From positions 1-24,626 of the forward strand of contig DASWMO010000268.1 in the NCBI GenBank assembly GCA_036399715.1: DNA of 24,626 nt, in the 5' to 3' direction. Positions 16,941-23,657 of the stretch are shown here, in pieces. Source of the DNA: DASVSE01 sp036399715. GTDB lineage: Bacteria; Bacteroidota; Rhodothermia; Rhodothermales; Rubricoccaceae. Each line of letters starts with the position of its first letter. Position 1 is the first letter of the stretch. Both the position numbers and the translations under genes were made by a program. The notes under the pieces were generated by a model that saw nothing but the letters and a program-made list of their open reading frames with translations, had not been told where the DNA came from and made no database searches.

Positions 16941-16951
16941 GCGATCTTGCC
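16941..16951 (+). promoter_or_regulatory. Candidate promoter element before the cation transporter
   Basis: GCGATCTTGCC ends 20 nt before the GTG start at 16972. The identical 11 bases recur at 20743-20753, again 20 nt before a start codon (ridA). The core GATCTTGC resembles the Bacteroidota -7 box with a changed first base. A minute reading frame, ATG at 16958 ending in TGA at 16973-16975, overlaps the GTG start and could couple translation. Confidence 0.35.
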
Positions 16952-16971
16952 CGGCCGATGCCCGCCCCGCC

Positions 16972-17886
16972 GTGACCCCGACCGCTGCTGCCCGCCTCGG
17001 CCTCGCCGTGAGCCTCGCCGTGCTGGCGCTCAAGGCGGTCGCGTACCGCCTGACCGGCTCGGTCTCGCTGTACTCGGACGCCCTGGAGTCGGTCGTCAAC
17101 GTCGCCGCGGCGGCCGTGGCGCTCGTCGCGATCCGCGTCGCCGCCGCCCCGCCTGACGAGAAGCACCCGTACGGGCACACCAAGGCCGAGTACGTCTCGG
17201 CCGTCGTCGAGGGCGCGATGATCCTCTTTGCCGCCGTCGAGATCGTGCGGGCGGCGTGGGGTCGCCTCGCCGCGCCCGTCGCCCTCGACGTGGGCGGCGT
17301 GGGCGTCGCCGTTGCCATTGCGGCGACAGCCCTCAACGCCGTCTGGGCGGCAGCGCTCGTCCGGACCGGCCGCCGGCACCGCTCGCCCGCGCTCGTCGCC
17401 GACGGGCGCCACCTCTGGAGCGACGTCGTGTCGACGGTCGGCGTGCTGGCCGGCATCGGCCTCGCCGTCGCGACGGGCTGGTGGATTCTCGACCCGATTC
17501 TGGCCATCGTCGTCGCGGTCAACGTCGTCGTCGTCGGCGTGCGGCTCATCCGCGAGTCGGTCGGCGGGCTGATGGACGAGAGCGTGCCCGCGGCGGAGCG
17601 CGAGACGATCCGGGCCGTTCTGCTGGGCGCGATGGGCGAGGCGATCGAGGTCCACGCGCTCCGCGCGCGCCGTGCGGGGCACCACACGTTCGTCGAGTTT
17701 CACCTCGTCCTGCCCGGCGCGACGACCGTCGAGGCGTCGCACGCGCTCTGCGACCGCCTCGAAGCGGCCGTCCACGCAGCGGTGCCGGCGTCGAGCGTGA
17801 CGGTTCACGTCGAGCCCGAGGACAAGGCGAAGGGCCACGGCGGGGTCGTCGTGGTCGGGGCCGGCGTGCCGCACACGTTCACGTAG
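16972..17886 (+). CDS. Cation diffusion facilitator family metal exporter
   Basis: This is a 304-residue CDF transporter, expected in the cytoplasmic membrane to export a divalent metal such as Zn, Fe or Mn in exchange for protons. Six hydrophobic helices lie between about 6 and 195. The cytoplasmic ferredoxin-like domain after residue 205 contains GHHTFVEFHLVLP. HPYGHTKAEY (65-74) is the signature loop after helix 2. In helix 5 the metal pair is His 147 and Asp 151 (HLWSD). In helix 2 the usual HxxxD or DxxxD is ExxxN here (Glu 39, Asn 43), so metal preference may differ from Zn-specific YiiP. The start is GTG 16972; no ATG in frame is suitably placed. The C-terminal 20 residues are Gly/Val-rich and unlike the core. 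Confidence 0.9.
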   Translation: MTPTAAARLGLAVSLAVLALKAVAYRLTGSVSLYSDALESVVNVAAAAVALVAIRVAAAPPDEKHPYGHTKAEYVSAVVEGAMILFAAVEIVRAAWGRLAAPVALDVGGVGVAVAIAATALNAVWAAALVRTGRRHRSPALVADGRHLWSDVVSTVGVLAGIGLAVATGWWILDPILAIVVAVNVVVVGVRLIRESVGGLMDESVPAAERETIRAVLLGAMGEAIEVHALRARRAGHHTFVEFHLVLPGATTVEASHALCDRLEAAVHAAVPASSVTVHVEPEDKAKGHGGVVVVGAGVPHTFT

Positions 17887-17950
17887 TGCACCTGCATCAG
17901 GCCCGGCGGGCGCGTGCTCGGTAGCCTCCGGCTCACGCTCCGCACCTCCG

Positions 17951-18445
17951 ATGCGCCTCCTCCTGCTCGCCGTCCTGCTCGCCGGGTGCGTCCACACGCA
18001 GCCTACGACGCTCGCCACCGACGCCGGCCGCGCCGACCTCAACGCCCGGACCGCTGGCCGCGTCGCGACGCTCCACCTGCAGAACGGGCGGCACGCCGTC
18101 CGCGACCTTCATATTGGCCCGGACGAGACGACGTGGACGGACCGCCTCTCGGGCATGCCGCAGTCAGTCCCGACGGCCGACGTCACGGCCGTCTCGCTCC
18201 GAAGCGGGCGCGTGTGGCACTCCCTCCTCATCGGAGCCGGCATCGGGGCTGGCATCGGCGTGATCGCCGCGGCAAGTGATAACGGCGGGGGGTGGATCCG
18301 CTTTTCGCCGGCGTTCTACATCGGAACCGGCGCCTTCGAGGGAGCGGTCTTCGGAGCAGGCTTCGGGGCGGCTCAGACCAACCGGTATCGCATCGAGCCA
18401 GACGGCTCTCTCGGCGTCCGCCTCGACTCGCTCGGGCGGCCGTAG
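17951..18445 (+). CDS. Small putative lipoprotein with a glycine-zipper segment
   Basis: This 164-residue protein has no recognised family. The N-terminus is a short lipoprotein signal with lipobox LAGC and Cys 13, so it should be lipid-anchored in an outer or cytoplasmic membrane. The middle (about 38-85) looks like a small beta domain, with alternating charged and hydrophobic residues and the segment TADVTAVSLRSGR. A hydrophobic GAGIGAGIGVIAAAS stretch (about 95-109) and a second, FEGAVFGAGFGAA, form glycine-zipper-like helices. Similar layouts occur in uncharacterised Bacteroidota envelope lipoproteins. The 64-bp gap after the transporter holds nothing distinct. Whether it relates to the neighbouring metal transporter or acyl-CoA dehydrogenase is unknown. 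Confidence 0.7.
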   Translation: MRLLLLAVLLAGCVHTQPTTLATDAGRADLNARTAGRVATLHLQNGRHAVRDLHIGPDETTWTDRLSGMPQSVPTADVTAVSLRSGRVWHSLLIGAGIGAGIGVIAAASDNGGGWIRFSPAFYIGTGAFEGAVFGAGFGAAQTNRYRIEPDGSLGVRLDSLGRP

Positions 18446-18499
18446 CGGCGGACCCGATCCGCGCGGCGCGCGTCTGCCGGGCGTTCTGCCTCCGCGCCG

Positions 18500-19678
18500 A
18501 TGCCCGGCCTTGATGACCTGCTCCCGCGCGTCCGCGCTTTCGTCGCCGAGCGGTGCGTGCCGCTCGAAACGTTCCTGCTCGCGCACGACTTCGCCGCACT
18601 CGGGTCCGAGATGGAGACGGTCCGCGCCGAGGCGCGCGCGGCCGGCCTGTGGAACCTCGCCCTGAGCGCCTACCACGGCGGGGCCGGCCTTTCGCTGCCC
18701 GACTACGGCCGCGTGTCCGAGGCGCTCGGGTGGAGCCCGCTCGGCCACCTCGCCACCAACGGGCAGGCGCCCGACATCGGCAACGCCGAGTTGCTGCTCG
18801 CCGTCGCGACCGAGGCGCAGCAGGCGCGGTTTCTCGCCCCGCTGCTCAGCGGTGAGGTGCGGTCGTGCTTCGCGATGACCGAGCCCGAGCACGCCGGCTC
18901 CAACCCGACGACGCTCTCCACGACGGCCGTCCCCGACGGCGGCGGCTTCGTCCTCGACGGCCACAAGTGGTTCACGACGGGCTTCGACGGCGCGGCGTGG
19001 ATGGTCGTGATGGCCGTCACGGAGCCCGGGGGCGCACCGCACGAGCGCGCCTCGATGCTGCTCGTCCCGACGGACGCGCCGGGCGTCGAGCATGTGCGCC
19101 TGCTGCCCGTGATGGGCGACCGCGGCGCAGGCTGGTTCTCGCACTCGGAGATCCGCTTCTCGGGTGTCCGCGTCGGAGCGGACGCGCTGCTCGGCACGCG
19201 CGGCGGCGGTTTCGGGCTCGCGCAGGCGCGCCTCGGGCCGGGCCGCATCCACCACGCGATGCGCTGGATCGGTGTCTGCGAGCGCGCCCTCGACCTGCTG
19301 TGCCGACGCGCCGTCGCCCGCGAGATCGCGCCCGGGCGGACGCTCGCGGACACGCAGTCGGTCCAGTTCGCCGTCGCCGAGAGCCGCGCCGAGATCGACG
19401 CCGCCCGCCTCCATGTCCTCGACGTCGCCGCCGAGATCGACGCCCATGGCGCTCGTGCCGCCCGCGCGGGCATCTCGGCCATCAAGTTCTCCGTCGCCGG
19501 CACGCTCGGGCGCGTGCTGGACCGCGCCGTGCAGGCCCACGGCGGCCTCGGCCTGCTCGACGACACGCTGCTCGCCTTCTGGACGCGCCACGAGCGCGGT
19601 GCGCGCATCTACGACGGGCCCGACGAGGTTCACAAGGGCGTCGTCGCCCGCGAGGAGTTCCGCCGCTACCGCGCCTGA
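18500..19678 (+). CDS. Acyl-CoA dehydrogenase, ACAD10/11 (LvaC-like) clade
   Basis: This is a 392-residue FAD acyl-CoA dehydrogenase. The FAD-contact segment CFAMTEPEHAGSN lies at 123-135, and the C-terminal QAHGGLG at 346-352. Where common acyl-CoA dehydrogenases have their catalytic Glu (YEGT-type motif), this protein has Asp 372 in YDGPDEVHK (371-379). DGPDEVH is the hallmark of the mammalian ACAD10/ACAD11 clade. In that clade, and in LvaC of the Pseudomonas putida levulinate pathway, the enzyme works on a phosphorylated 4-hydroxyacyl-CoA made by a partner kinase, removing the phosphate. The partner here starts 3 bp after the stop. The specific reaction in this organism is inference. It is cytoplasmic. 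ATG 18500 gives a normal N-terminal helical domain. Confidence 0.88.
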   Translation: MPGLDDLLPRVRAFVAERCVPLETFLLAHDFAALGSEMETVRAEARAAGLWNLALSAYHGGAGLSLPDYGRVSEALGWSPLGHLATNGQAPDIGNAELLLAVATEAQQARFLAPLLSGEVRSCFAMTEPEHAGSNPTTLSTTAVPDGGGFVLDGHKWFTTGFDGAAWMVVMAVTEPGGAPHERASMLLVPTDAPGVEHVRLLPVMGDRGAGWFSHSEIRFSGVRVGADALLGTRGGGFGLAQARLGPGRIHHAMRWIGVCERALDLLCRRAVAREIAPGRTLADTQSVQFAVAESRAEIDAARLHVLDVAAEIDAHGARAARAGISAIKFSVAGTLGRVLDRAVQAHGGLGLLDDTLLAFWTRHERGARIYDGPDEVHKGVVAREEFRRYRA

Positions 19679-19681
19679 CCG

Positions 19682-20722
19682 ATGCTCGACCCCGACACGC
19701 TCGCCCCGTTTCTCGCTTCCGAACTGGGTCTCACCGGCGAGGTCTCCGTGACGCCGTTCGGCGGGGGCTACTCCAACCTTACGGACCGCGTGACGGTCGG
19801 CGACGCGACCGTCGTCGTGCGCCGCCCACCGCCCGGCGCCGACGTCCGCGGCGGGCACGACGTCGTCCGCGAGGCGCGCATCCTGCAGGCCGTCACGGGC
19901 CGCGTGCCCGTCCCGCGCGTGCTCGCCGTCGAGGAGACCGGCGCTGTCCTCGGCGTCCCGTTCTCGGTCACCGAGTTCGTCGACGGCCCGATCCTGCGCG
20001 GCACGACGCGCACCCGCCCCGACGTGGCGACGATGGACGCCGTCGCAGACGCGCTCGTGGACACGATGGTGCGGCTGCACGCGCTCGGCTCCGAACCGTT
20101 CGCAGCCTTCGGGCGGCCCGCGAGCGAGGGCGGCGGCTACGTCGCCCGGCAGGTCGCGGGTTGGACGCGCCGCTACGCCGCCGCGCGGACCGAAACGGTC
20201 CCGGATCTCGAACGGGCCCTCGGGTGGATGGCGGACCACGCTCCGCCCGACGCCGGCACCGCTCTCGTCCACAACGACCTCAAGCACGACAACGTGATCC
20301 TCGCGGGCCTCGACGAGACGGGCGCGGGCAGGCCCGTCACCGTCCGCGCCGTCCTCGACTGGGAGCTGGCAACGGTCGGCGACCCGCTGATGGACCTCGG
20401 CTCAACGCTGGGCTACTGGACCGAGCCCGACGACCCGCCGGCCCTGCTCGCGCTCTCGCCGAGCCCGACCGCGTGGCCCGGCAGCCCCGGCCGCGCCGAA
20501 GTCGTCCGCCGGTACGCCGAGGCGTCGGGCCGCGATGTGCTGCACGCGGTCTTCTACGCCGTCTACGGCCACGTCAAGCTCGCCGTCATCGCGCAGCAGA
20601 TCTACAAGCGCTGGACGCTCGGGCACGCCCGCGACCCGCGCTTCGAGCACCTGAACCTCGCCGTTGCGGCGTGCGGAGCGGCCGCGGTCCGCGCGATCGA
20701 AACCGGCCGCGTCTCGCCCTGA
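19682..20722 (+). CDS. APH-fold phosphotransferase, ACAD10/11 kinase-domain (LvaA-like)
   Basis: This is a 346-residue aminoglycoside-phosphotransferase-fold kinase. The N-terminal lobe has PFGGGYSNLTDRV (25-37), a glycine-rich nucleotide loop, and VVVRRPP (44-50). The catalytic loop is LVHNDLKHDNVI (195-206), with Asp 199 as base and Asn 204 as metal ligand. VLDWELATVGDPLMDLG follows at 224-240, with Asp 226 as the second metal ligand. GYVARQVAGWTRRY (152-165) is typical of the ACAD11 N-terminal domain rather than of antibiotic kinases. In mammals this domain and the dehydrogenase are one protein with the kinase first. Here they are two genes with the dehydrogenase first, 3 bp apart. The likely substrate is a hydroxyacyl-CoA hydroxyl group. 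Drug resistance is unlikely. Confidence 0.87.
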   Translation: MLDPDTLAPFLASELGLTGEVSVTPFGGGYSNLTDRVTVGDATVVVRRPPPGADVRGGHDVVREARILQAVTGRVPVPRVLAVEETGAVLGVPFSVTEFVDGPILRGTTRTRPDVATMDAVADALVDTMVRLHALGSEPFAAFGRPASEGGGYVARQVAGWTRRYAAARTETVPDLERALGWMADHAPPDAGTALVHNDLKHDNVILAGLDETGAGRPVTVRAVLDWELATVGDPLMDLGSTLGYWTEPDDPPALLALSPSPTAWPGSPGRAEVVRRYAEASGRDVLHAVFYAVYGHVKLAVIAQQIYKRWTLGHARDPRFEHLNLAVAACGAAAVRAIETGRVSP

Positions 20723-20741
20723 CGCGCCTGCGGCGGCGCGT
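20722..20741 (+). terminator. Hairpin after the phosphotransferase stop
   Basis: ACGCGCC (20722-20728) pairs with GGCGCGT (20735-20741) over a 6-nt loop, beginning within the stop codon. A promoter-like element follows at once (20743-20753), so this may be a unit boundary. There is no T-run. Confidence 0.3.
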
Positions 20742-20742
20742 G

Positions 20743-20753
20743 GCGATCTTGCC
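20743..20753 (+). promoter_or_regulatory. Candidate promoter element before ridA
   Basis: GCGATCTTGCC is identical to 16941-16951 and has the same 20-nt distance to the start codon. It lies directly after the hairpin at 20722-20741. Confidence 0.35.
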
Positions 20754-20773
20754 GGCCCCCGCCCCAGCCTCCC

Positions 20774-21160
20774 ATGGATCTCCTCTCCGCTCCCGACGCG
20801 CCGGCCGCCGTCGGACCGTACAGCGCCGCCGTCCGCGCCGGCGGCTTCGTGTTCTGCTCGGGCCAGACGCCCCTCGACCCCGCGACGGGCCGCCTCGTCG
20901 AGGGCGACCTCGGGATGCAGACGCGCCGCGTGTTCGCCAACATCGAGGCCGTCCTCGGCGCGCAGGGCCTCGGCCTCGCCGACGTCTGCAAGGCGACGGT
21001 CTTCCTGACGACGATGGACGACTTCGCGGCCATGAACGCCGTCTACGCCGAGGCCTTCGGCGAGCACCGCCCGGCCCGCTCGACCGTCGCCGTGGCTGGC
21101 CTGCCGCTCGGCGCGCGCGTCGAGATCGAGGTGATCGCACTCGACCGGCCTGCCCAGTGA
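20774..21160 (+). CDS. ridA: RidA family enamine/imine deaminase
   Basis: This is a 128-residue RidA (YjgF/YER057c) protein, a cytoplasmic trimer that hydrolyses reactive enamine and imine intermediates released by PLP-dependent dehydratases. The N-terminal APAAVGPYSAAV (9-20, roughly) and VFCSGQTPLDP (26-36) are standard. The catalytic Arg is at 102 in RPARSTVAVAGLP. The conserved acidic residue near 119 lies in VEIEVIA. Length and motifs are complete, so the Rid1-type deaminase activity should be intact. No threonine dehydratase is nearby. The gene overlaps the next one by 4 bp (GTGA), indicating coupled translation. Confidence 0.93.
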   Translation: MDLLSAPDAPAAVGPYSAAVRAGGFVFCSGQTPLDPATGRLVEGDLGMQTRRVFANIEAVLGAQGLGLADVCKATVFLTTMDDFAAMNAVYAEAFGEHRPARSTVAVAGLPLGARVEIEVIALDRPAQ

Positions 21161-21612
21161 GCGACGCCCCCGACCTCGCCCCGACACCCGACGGCGGCGG
21201 ACGCGACGATAGCGGCGCGTGGGCTGACGAGGCCCGCGTCCACGCGATGCTCGACGCCTACGGGGCGGCCTTCGAGGCCTACGACGCGCCCGCCATCGCC
21301 GCCCACTTTGCCGTCCCCACCCTCCTCGTCCGCGACGGCACGACGACGACGCTGGACTCGCCGGCCGACGTGCTCGACAGCGTCGAGCGGCTGCTGGACC
21401 TGCACCGCGCGTGGGGCGTCGAGACGTCGCGTATTGCCGCGCTTGCGGTCGTCGAAACGGCCCCGGCGCACGTCATCGCCCGCGTCGACTGGCGCCTCGG
21501 GCGCCGCGCGAGCCGCCTGCGGTGGACCTACACGACGACCTACGTCCTTGTCCCGGGCGCGCCGGGCGGGCTGCTCATCGCCGCTGCGCTGACCCACGAC
21601 GCGCCGTTCTAG
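21157..21612 (+). CDS. NTF2/SnoaL-like small protein of unknown function
   Basis: This is a 151-residue protein starting at GTG 21157, which overlaps the ridA stop as GTGA. After a Pro/Gly/Asp-rich leader of about 22 residues comes an NTF2-like pattern: a helix with MLDAYGAAFEAYDAPAIAAHF (about 30-50), VPTLLVRDG, then paired strands with WGVETSRIAALAVVET and a closing YTTTYVLVPGAPGGLLIAAALTH. SnoaL/DUF4440-type folds include small isomerases, cyclases and dehydratases as well as non-enzymatic binding proteins. No catalytic pair can be assigned. Tight coupling to RidA and the following SDR suggests a shared metabolic role. The start is set by the overlap; an ATG further in (21248) would cut into helix 1. 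Confidence 0.7.
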   Translation: MSDAPDLAPTPDGGGRDDSGAWADEARVHAMLDAYGAAFEAYDAPAIAAHFAVPTLLVRDGTTTTLDSPADVLDSVERLLDLHRAWGVETSRIAALAVVETAPAHVIARVDWRLGRRASRLRWTYTTTYVLVPGAPGGLLIAAALTHDAPF

Positions 21613-21629
21613 GCGCCTTCCCGATTCCC

Positions 21630-22355
21630 ATGCCTTCCGTCCTCATCACCGGCGCCGCGTCCGGCATCGGCCGCGCGACGGCCCACGCGCTCGCCGCGGC
21701 CGGCTACACCCTCGTCCTCGCCGACATCGACGAGGCGGGCCTCGCCGAGACGGCCGCGGACCTCGCCGATGCCCGCACGGTCCGCTGCGACGTGAGTGCC
21801 GAGGCGGACGTCGCCCACGCCGTCGCGCTGGCCGTCGATGCGTTCGGGCCGCTGGACGTGCTCGTGCAGAGTGCGGGCATCGAGGGCCCCGTCGCGCCGC
21901 TCGTCCAGCAGAGCGCCGACGACTGGGCGCGCGTGTTCGGCGTCAACGTGATGGGCTCGTTCTTCGGGCTAAAGCACGCCCTGCCCGTCATGCCCCGCGG
22001 CGGGTCGGTCGTCAACGTCGCGAGCGTCGCCGGGCTTAATGCGTTCCCGATGCACGCGGCCTACGCGGCGAGCAAGCACGCCGTCGTGGGCCTGACGCGG
22101 ACGGCGGCCATCGAGGCGGCACGCGCGGGCGTCCGCGTCAACGCCGTCTGCCCGGGCTTTACGGACACGCCGATGGTCGAGGAGGGCCTCCGCAAAATGG
22201 GCCAGACCGTAGACGACCTTACGCGGCTCATTCCCGCCCGCCGCCTCGGAACGCCGGACGAGATCGCCGCGGCGATCGTCTACCTCTGCTCGGACGCCGC
22301 GGCCTACGTCACCGGCCAGACGCTCGTCGTCGACGGCGGCCTGGATGCGATGTAA
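21630..22355 (+). CDS. SDR family oxidoreductase (FabG-like)
   Basis: This is a 241-residue classical short-chain dehydrogenase. The cofactor motif TGAASGIG lies at 7-14. Asp 32 in ADID at the end of strand 2 favours NAD(H). The catalytic residues are Ser 132, Tyr 145 and Lys 149 (YAASK). The C-terminal VDGGLDAM is normal. One oddity: the usual NNAG motif is QSAG (80-83), which removes the first two Asn of a structural motif, though some active SDRs vary here. With NAD use, an alcohol-oxidising (catabolic) direction is likely, for example a 3-hydroxyacyl-CoA or similar alcohol. It lies 17 bp after the NTF2-like gene, and so probably in one transcript with ridA. Confidence 0.9.
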   Translation: MPSVLITGAASGIGRATAHALAAAGYTLVLADIDEAGLAETAADLADARTVRCDVSAEADVAHAVALAVDAFGPLDVLVQSAGIEGPVAPLVQQSADDWARVFGVNVMGSFFGLKHALPVMPRGGSVVNVASVAGLNAFPMHAAYAASKHAVVGLTRTAAIEAARAGVRVNAVCPGFTDTPMVEEGLRKMGQTVDDLTRLIPARRLGTPDEIAAAIVYLCSDAAAYVTGQTLVVDGGLDAM

Positions 22356-22447
22356 GGGCGGCCAGCACGGTGCGCCTGCCGACTTCCCACGCGGCCAAGA
22401 ACAGGGCGCCGCGGGCCGGGTAAGACGGGCCTTCTCCCCGAGCGCCC

Positions 22448-23203
22448 ATGCGCGGCCTGCCCCGCCAGATCGTCGTCGTCCTCGCCGTCGCCGTCAACCT
22501 CGTCCTGAACGGGCTCGCCGGGGCGGGCCTGCTCTTCGGCGTCCAGACCGGCGCCGTCTCGGCCGGCGTCCCGACCGGCGTCACGCCGGCCGGCTGGACC
22601 TTCGGCATCTGGACCGTCATCTTTCTGATGCTGCTCGTCTACGCCGGCTTCCAGGCGATGCCCGCGCGTCGCGGGGCGCGCTACGACGCGCCGGCCGTCC
22701 CGTTCGCGCTCGCCAACGTCCTCAACGGGCTCTGGCAGCTGCCGTGGCTGACGCGCCACTTCGGCGTCTCACTCGCCGTCATCGCCGGCATCCTCGGCTG
22801 CCTCGTGTGGCTTTACGTCGTCCAGGACCGGATGCGGCTGCGCGAGAACGAGTTGTGGGCGATGCACCTGCCGGGCGCGTACTTCCTGGCGTGGGTGGCC
22901 GTCGCGACGGCCCTCAACGCCACGATCTGGCTGCGGACGCTCGGGCTTGCCGGCCCCGAGGCCGTCTGGGCGCCGGCCGTCGTGCTCGGCCTCGGCGCCG
23001 TCGGGGCGTGGCTCCTCTCGCGGACCGGCGACACGGCTATCGCGGCCGTCCTGCTGTGGGCGTTCGCGGGGATCTACGCCGCCCACGCCGGGACCGTGCC
23101 GACCGTCGTCGCGCTCGCCGTCGCCGCGGCGGCCGTCGTCGCCGCGGCCGTCACGGGCGCAATCCGCCGGGCCGAGCTGCGCCCGAGCCGCGCGGCGCGC
23201 TGA
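22448..23203 (+). CDS. TspO/MBR-like (tryptophan-rich sensory) integral membrane protein
   Basis: This is a 251-residue membrane protein with about seven hydrophobic helices. The N-terminal hydrophobic segment ends near 30. Then TPAGWTFGIWTVIFLMLLVYAGFQA (46-70) is the characteristic segment of the extended TspO-like family: Pro, aromatic residues and FxIW before a helix. Helix-bordering tryptophans are frequent. Classical TspO has about 160 residues and five helices, so this is the longer uncharacterised branch. TspO binds porphyrins and related ligands, but this branch has no firm function. The ATG at 22448 lies 92 bp after the SDR, a larger gap than within the preceding set, so it may be a separate unit. 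Confidence 0.7.
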   Translation: MRGLPRQIVVVLAVAVNLVLNGLAGAGLLFGVQTGAVSAGVPTGVTPAGWTFGIWTVIFLMLLVYAGFQAMPARRGARYDAPAVPFALANVLNGLWQLPWLTRHFGVSLAVIAGILGCLVWLYVVQDRMRLRENELWAMHLPGAYFLAWVAVATALNATIWLRTLGLAGPEAVWAPAVVLGLGAVGAWLLSRTGDTAIAAVLLWAFAGIYAAHAGTVPTVVALAVAAAAVVAAAVTGAIRRAELRPSRAAR

Positions 23204-23347
23204 CGATCGCCTCGCCTGCGGCCCGGTTCGTGCGGCCGACGCGCAGGCCCGTGCCGGGGAATCTCTGAACCCTGGGCAGCGCCGCGGGCGTGACGGAACG
23301 GGCCGGGCGCGAACGGCGTGGCCGGCGTCCCCTTCCCTCTCAACGCC

Positions 23348-23596
23348 ATGCCCCAGGGAGACAAGTCCGCGTATACGGACAAGCAAAAGCGCCAGGCCGA
23401 GCACATCGAGGACGGATACCGCGAGCGCGGCCTGCCCGAGGACGAAGCCGAGCGCCGCGCGTGGGCGACGGTGAACAAGGAATCCGGCGGCGGCAAAAAG
23501 TCCGGCTCAGGCCGCGCGGCGGACACGCGGACCGCCGAGGAGCGGAGCGCGGCCGCGAAGCGTGGCTGGGAGACGCGCCGCAAGACGGGCGCCTAG
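23348..23596 (+). CDS. Small 'plasmid stabilization'-type hydrophilic protein
   Basis: This 82-residue, highly charged protein begins MPQGDKSAYTDKQKRQAEHI. It contains the typical block RAWATVNKESGGGKKSGSGR (about 38-57) and a Lys/Arg-rich end. Databases commonly label this family 'plasmid stabilization protein', but no mechanism is established and it is usually chromosomal. The start ATG 23348 matches the conserved N-terminus; the frame is open 10 codons further, without a family match. The 144-bp gap before it (23204-23347) holds nothing recognisable. Disorder-like composition suggests a stress- or nucleic-acid-associated role; this is inference only. Confidence 0.75.
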   Translation: MPQGDKSAYTDKQKRQAEHIEDGYRERGLPEDEAERRAWATVNKESGGGKKSGSGRAADTRTAEERSAAAKRGWETRRKTGA

Positions 23597-23657
23597 GGCC
23601 GGCAGCGGAACAGCCCTTCCGGGTGCCGCCGTTCTGCACCTATCCGCTCGCCCGATC

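Noticed and set aside
19682..20722. Aminoglycoside resistance kinase
   Set aside because: Motifs (GYVARQ, LDWELATVGDPL) and the adjacent dehydrogenase fit the ACAD10/11 kinase domain instead.
18865..21612. 915-codon plus-strand open frame
   Set aside because: Most of it is an out-of-frame reading of the dehydrogenase, kinase and RidA genes; only its last part (from GTG 21157) is a credible gene, listed separately.
23348..23596. Toxin-antitoxin or plasmid maintenance locus
   Set aside because: The 'plasmid stabilization' label is a database habit; there is no partner gene, and the context is chromosomal housekeeping.
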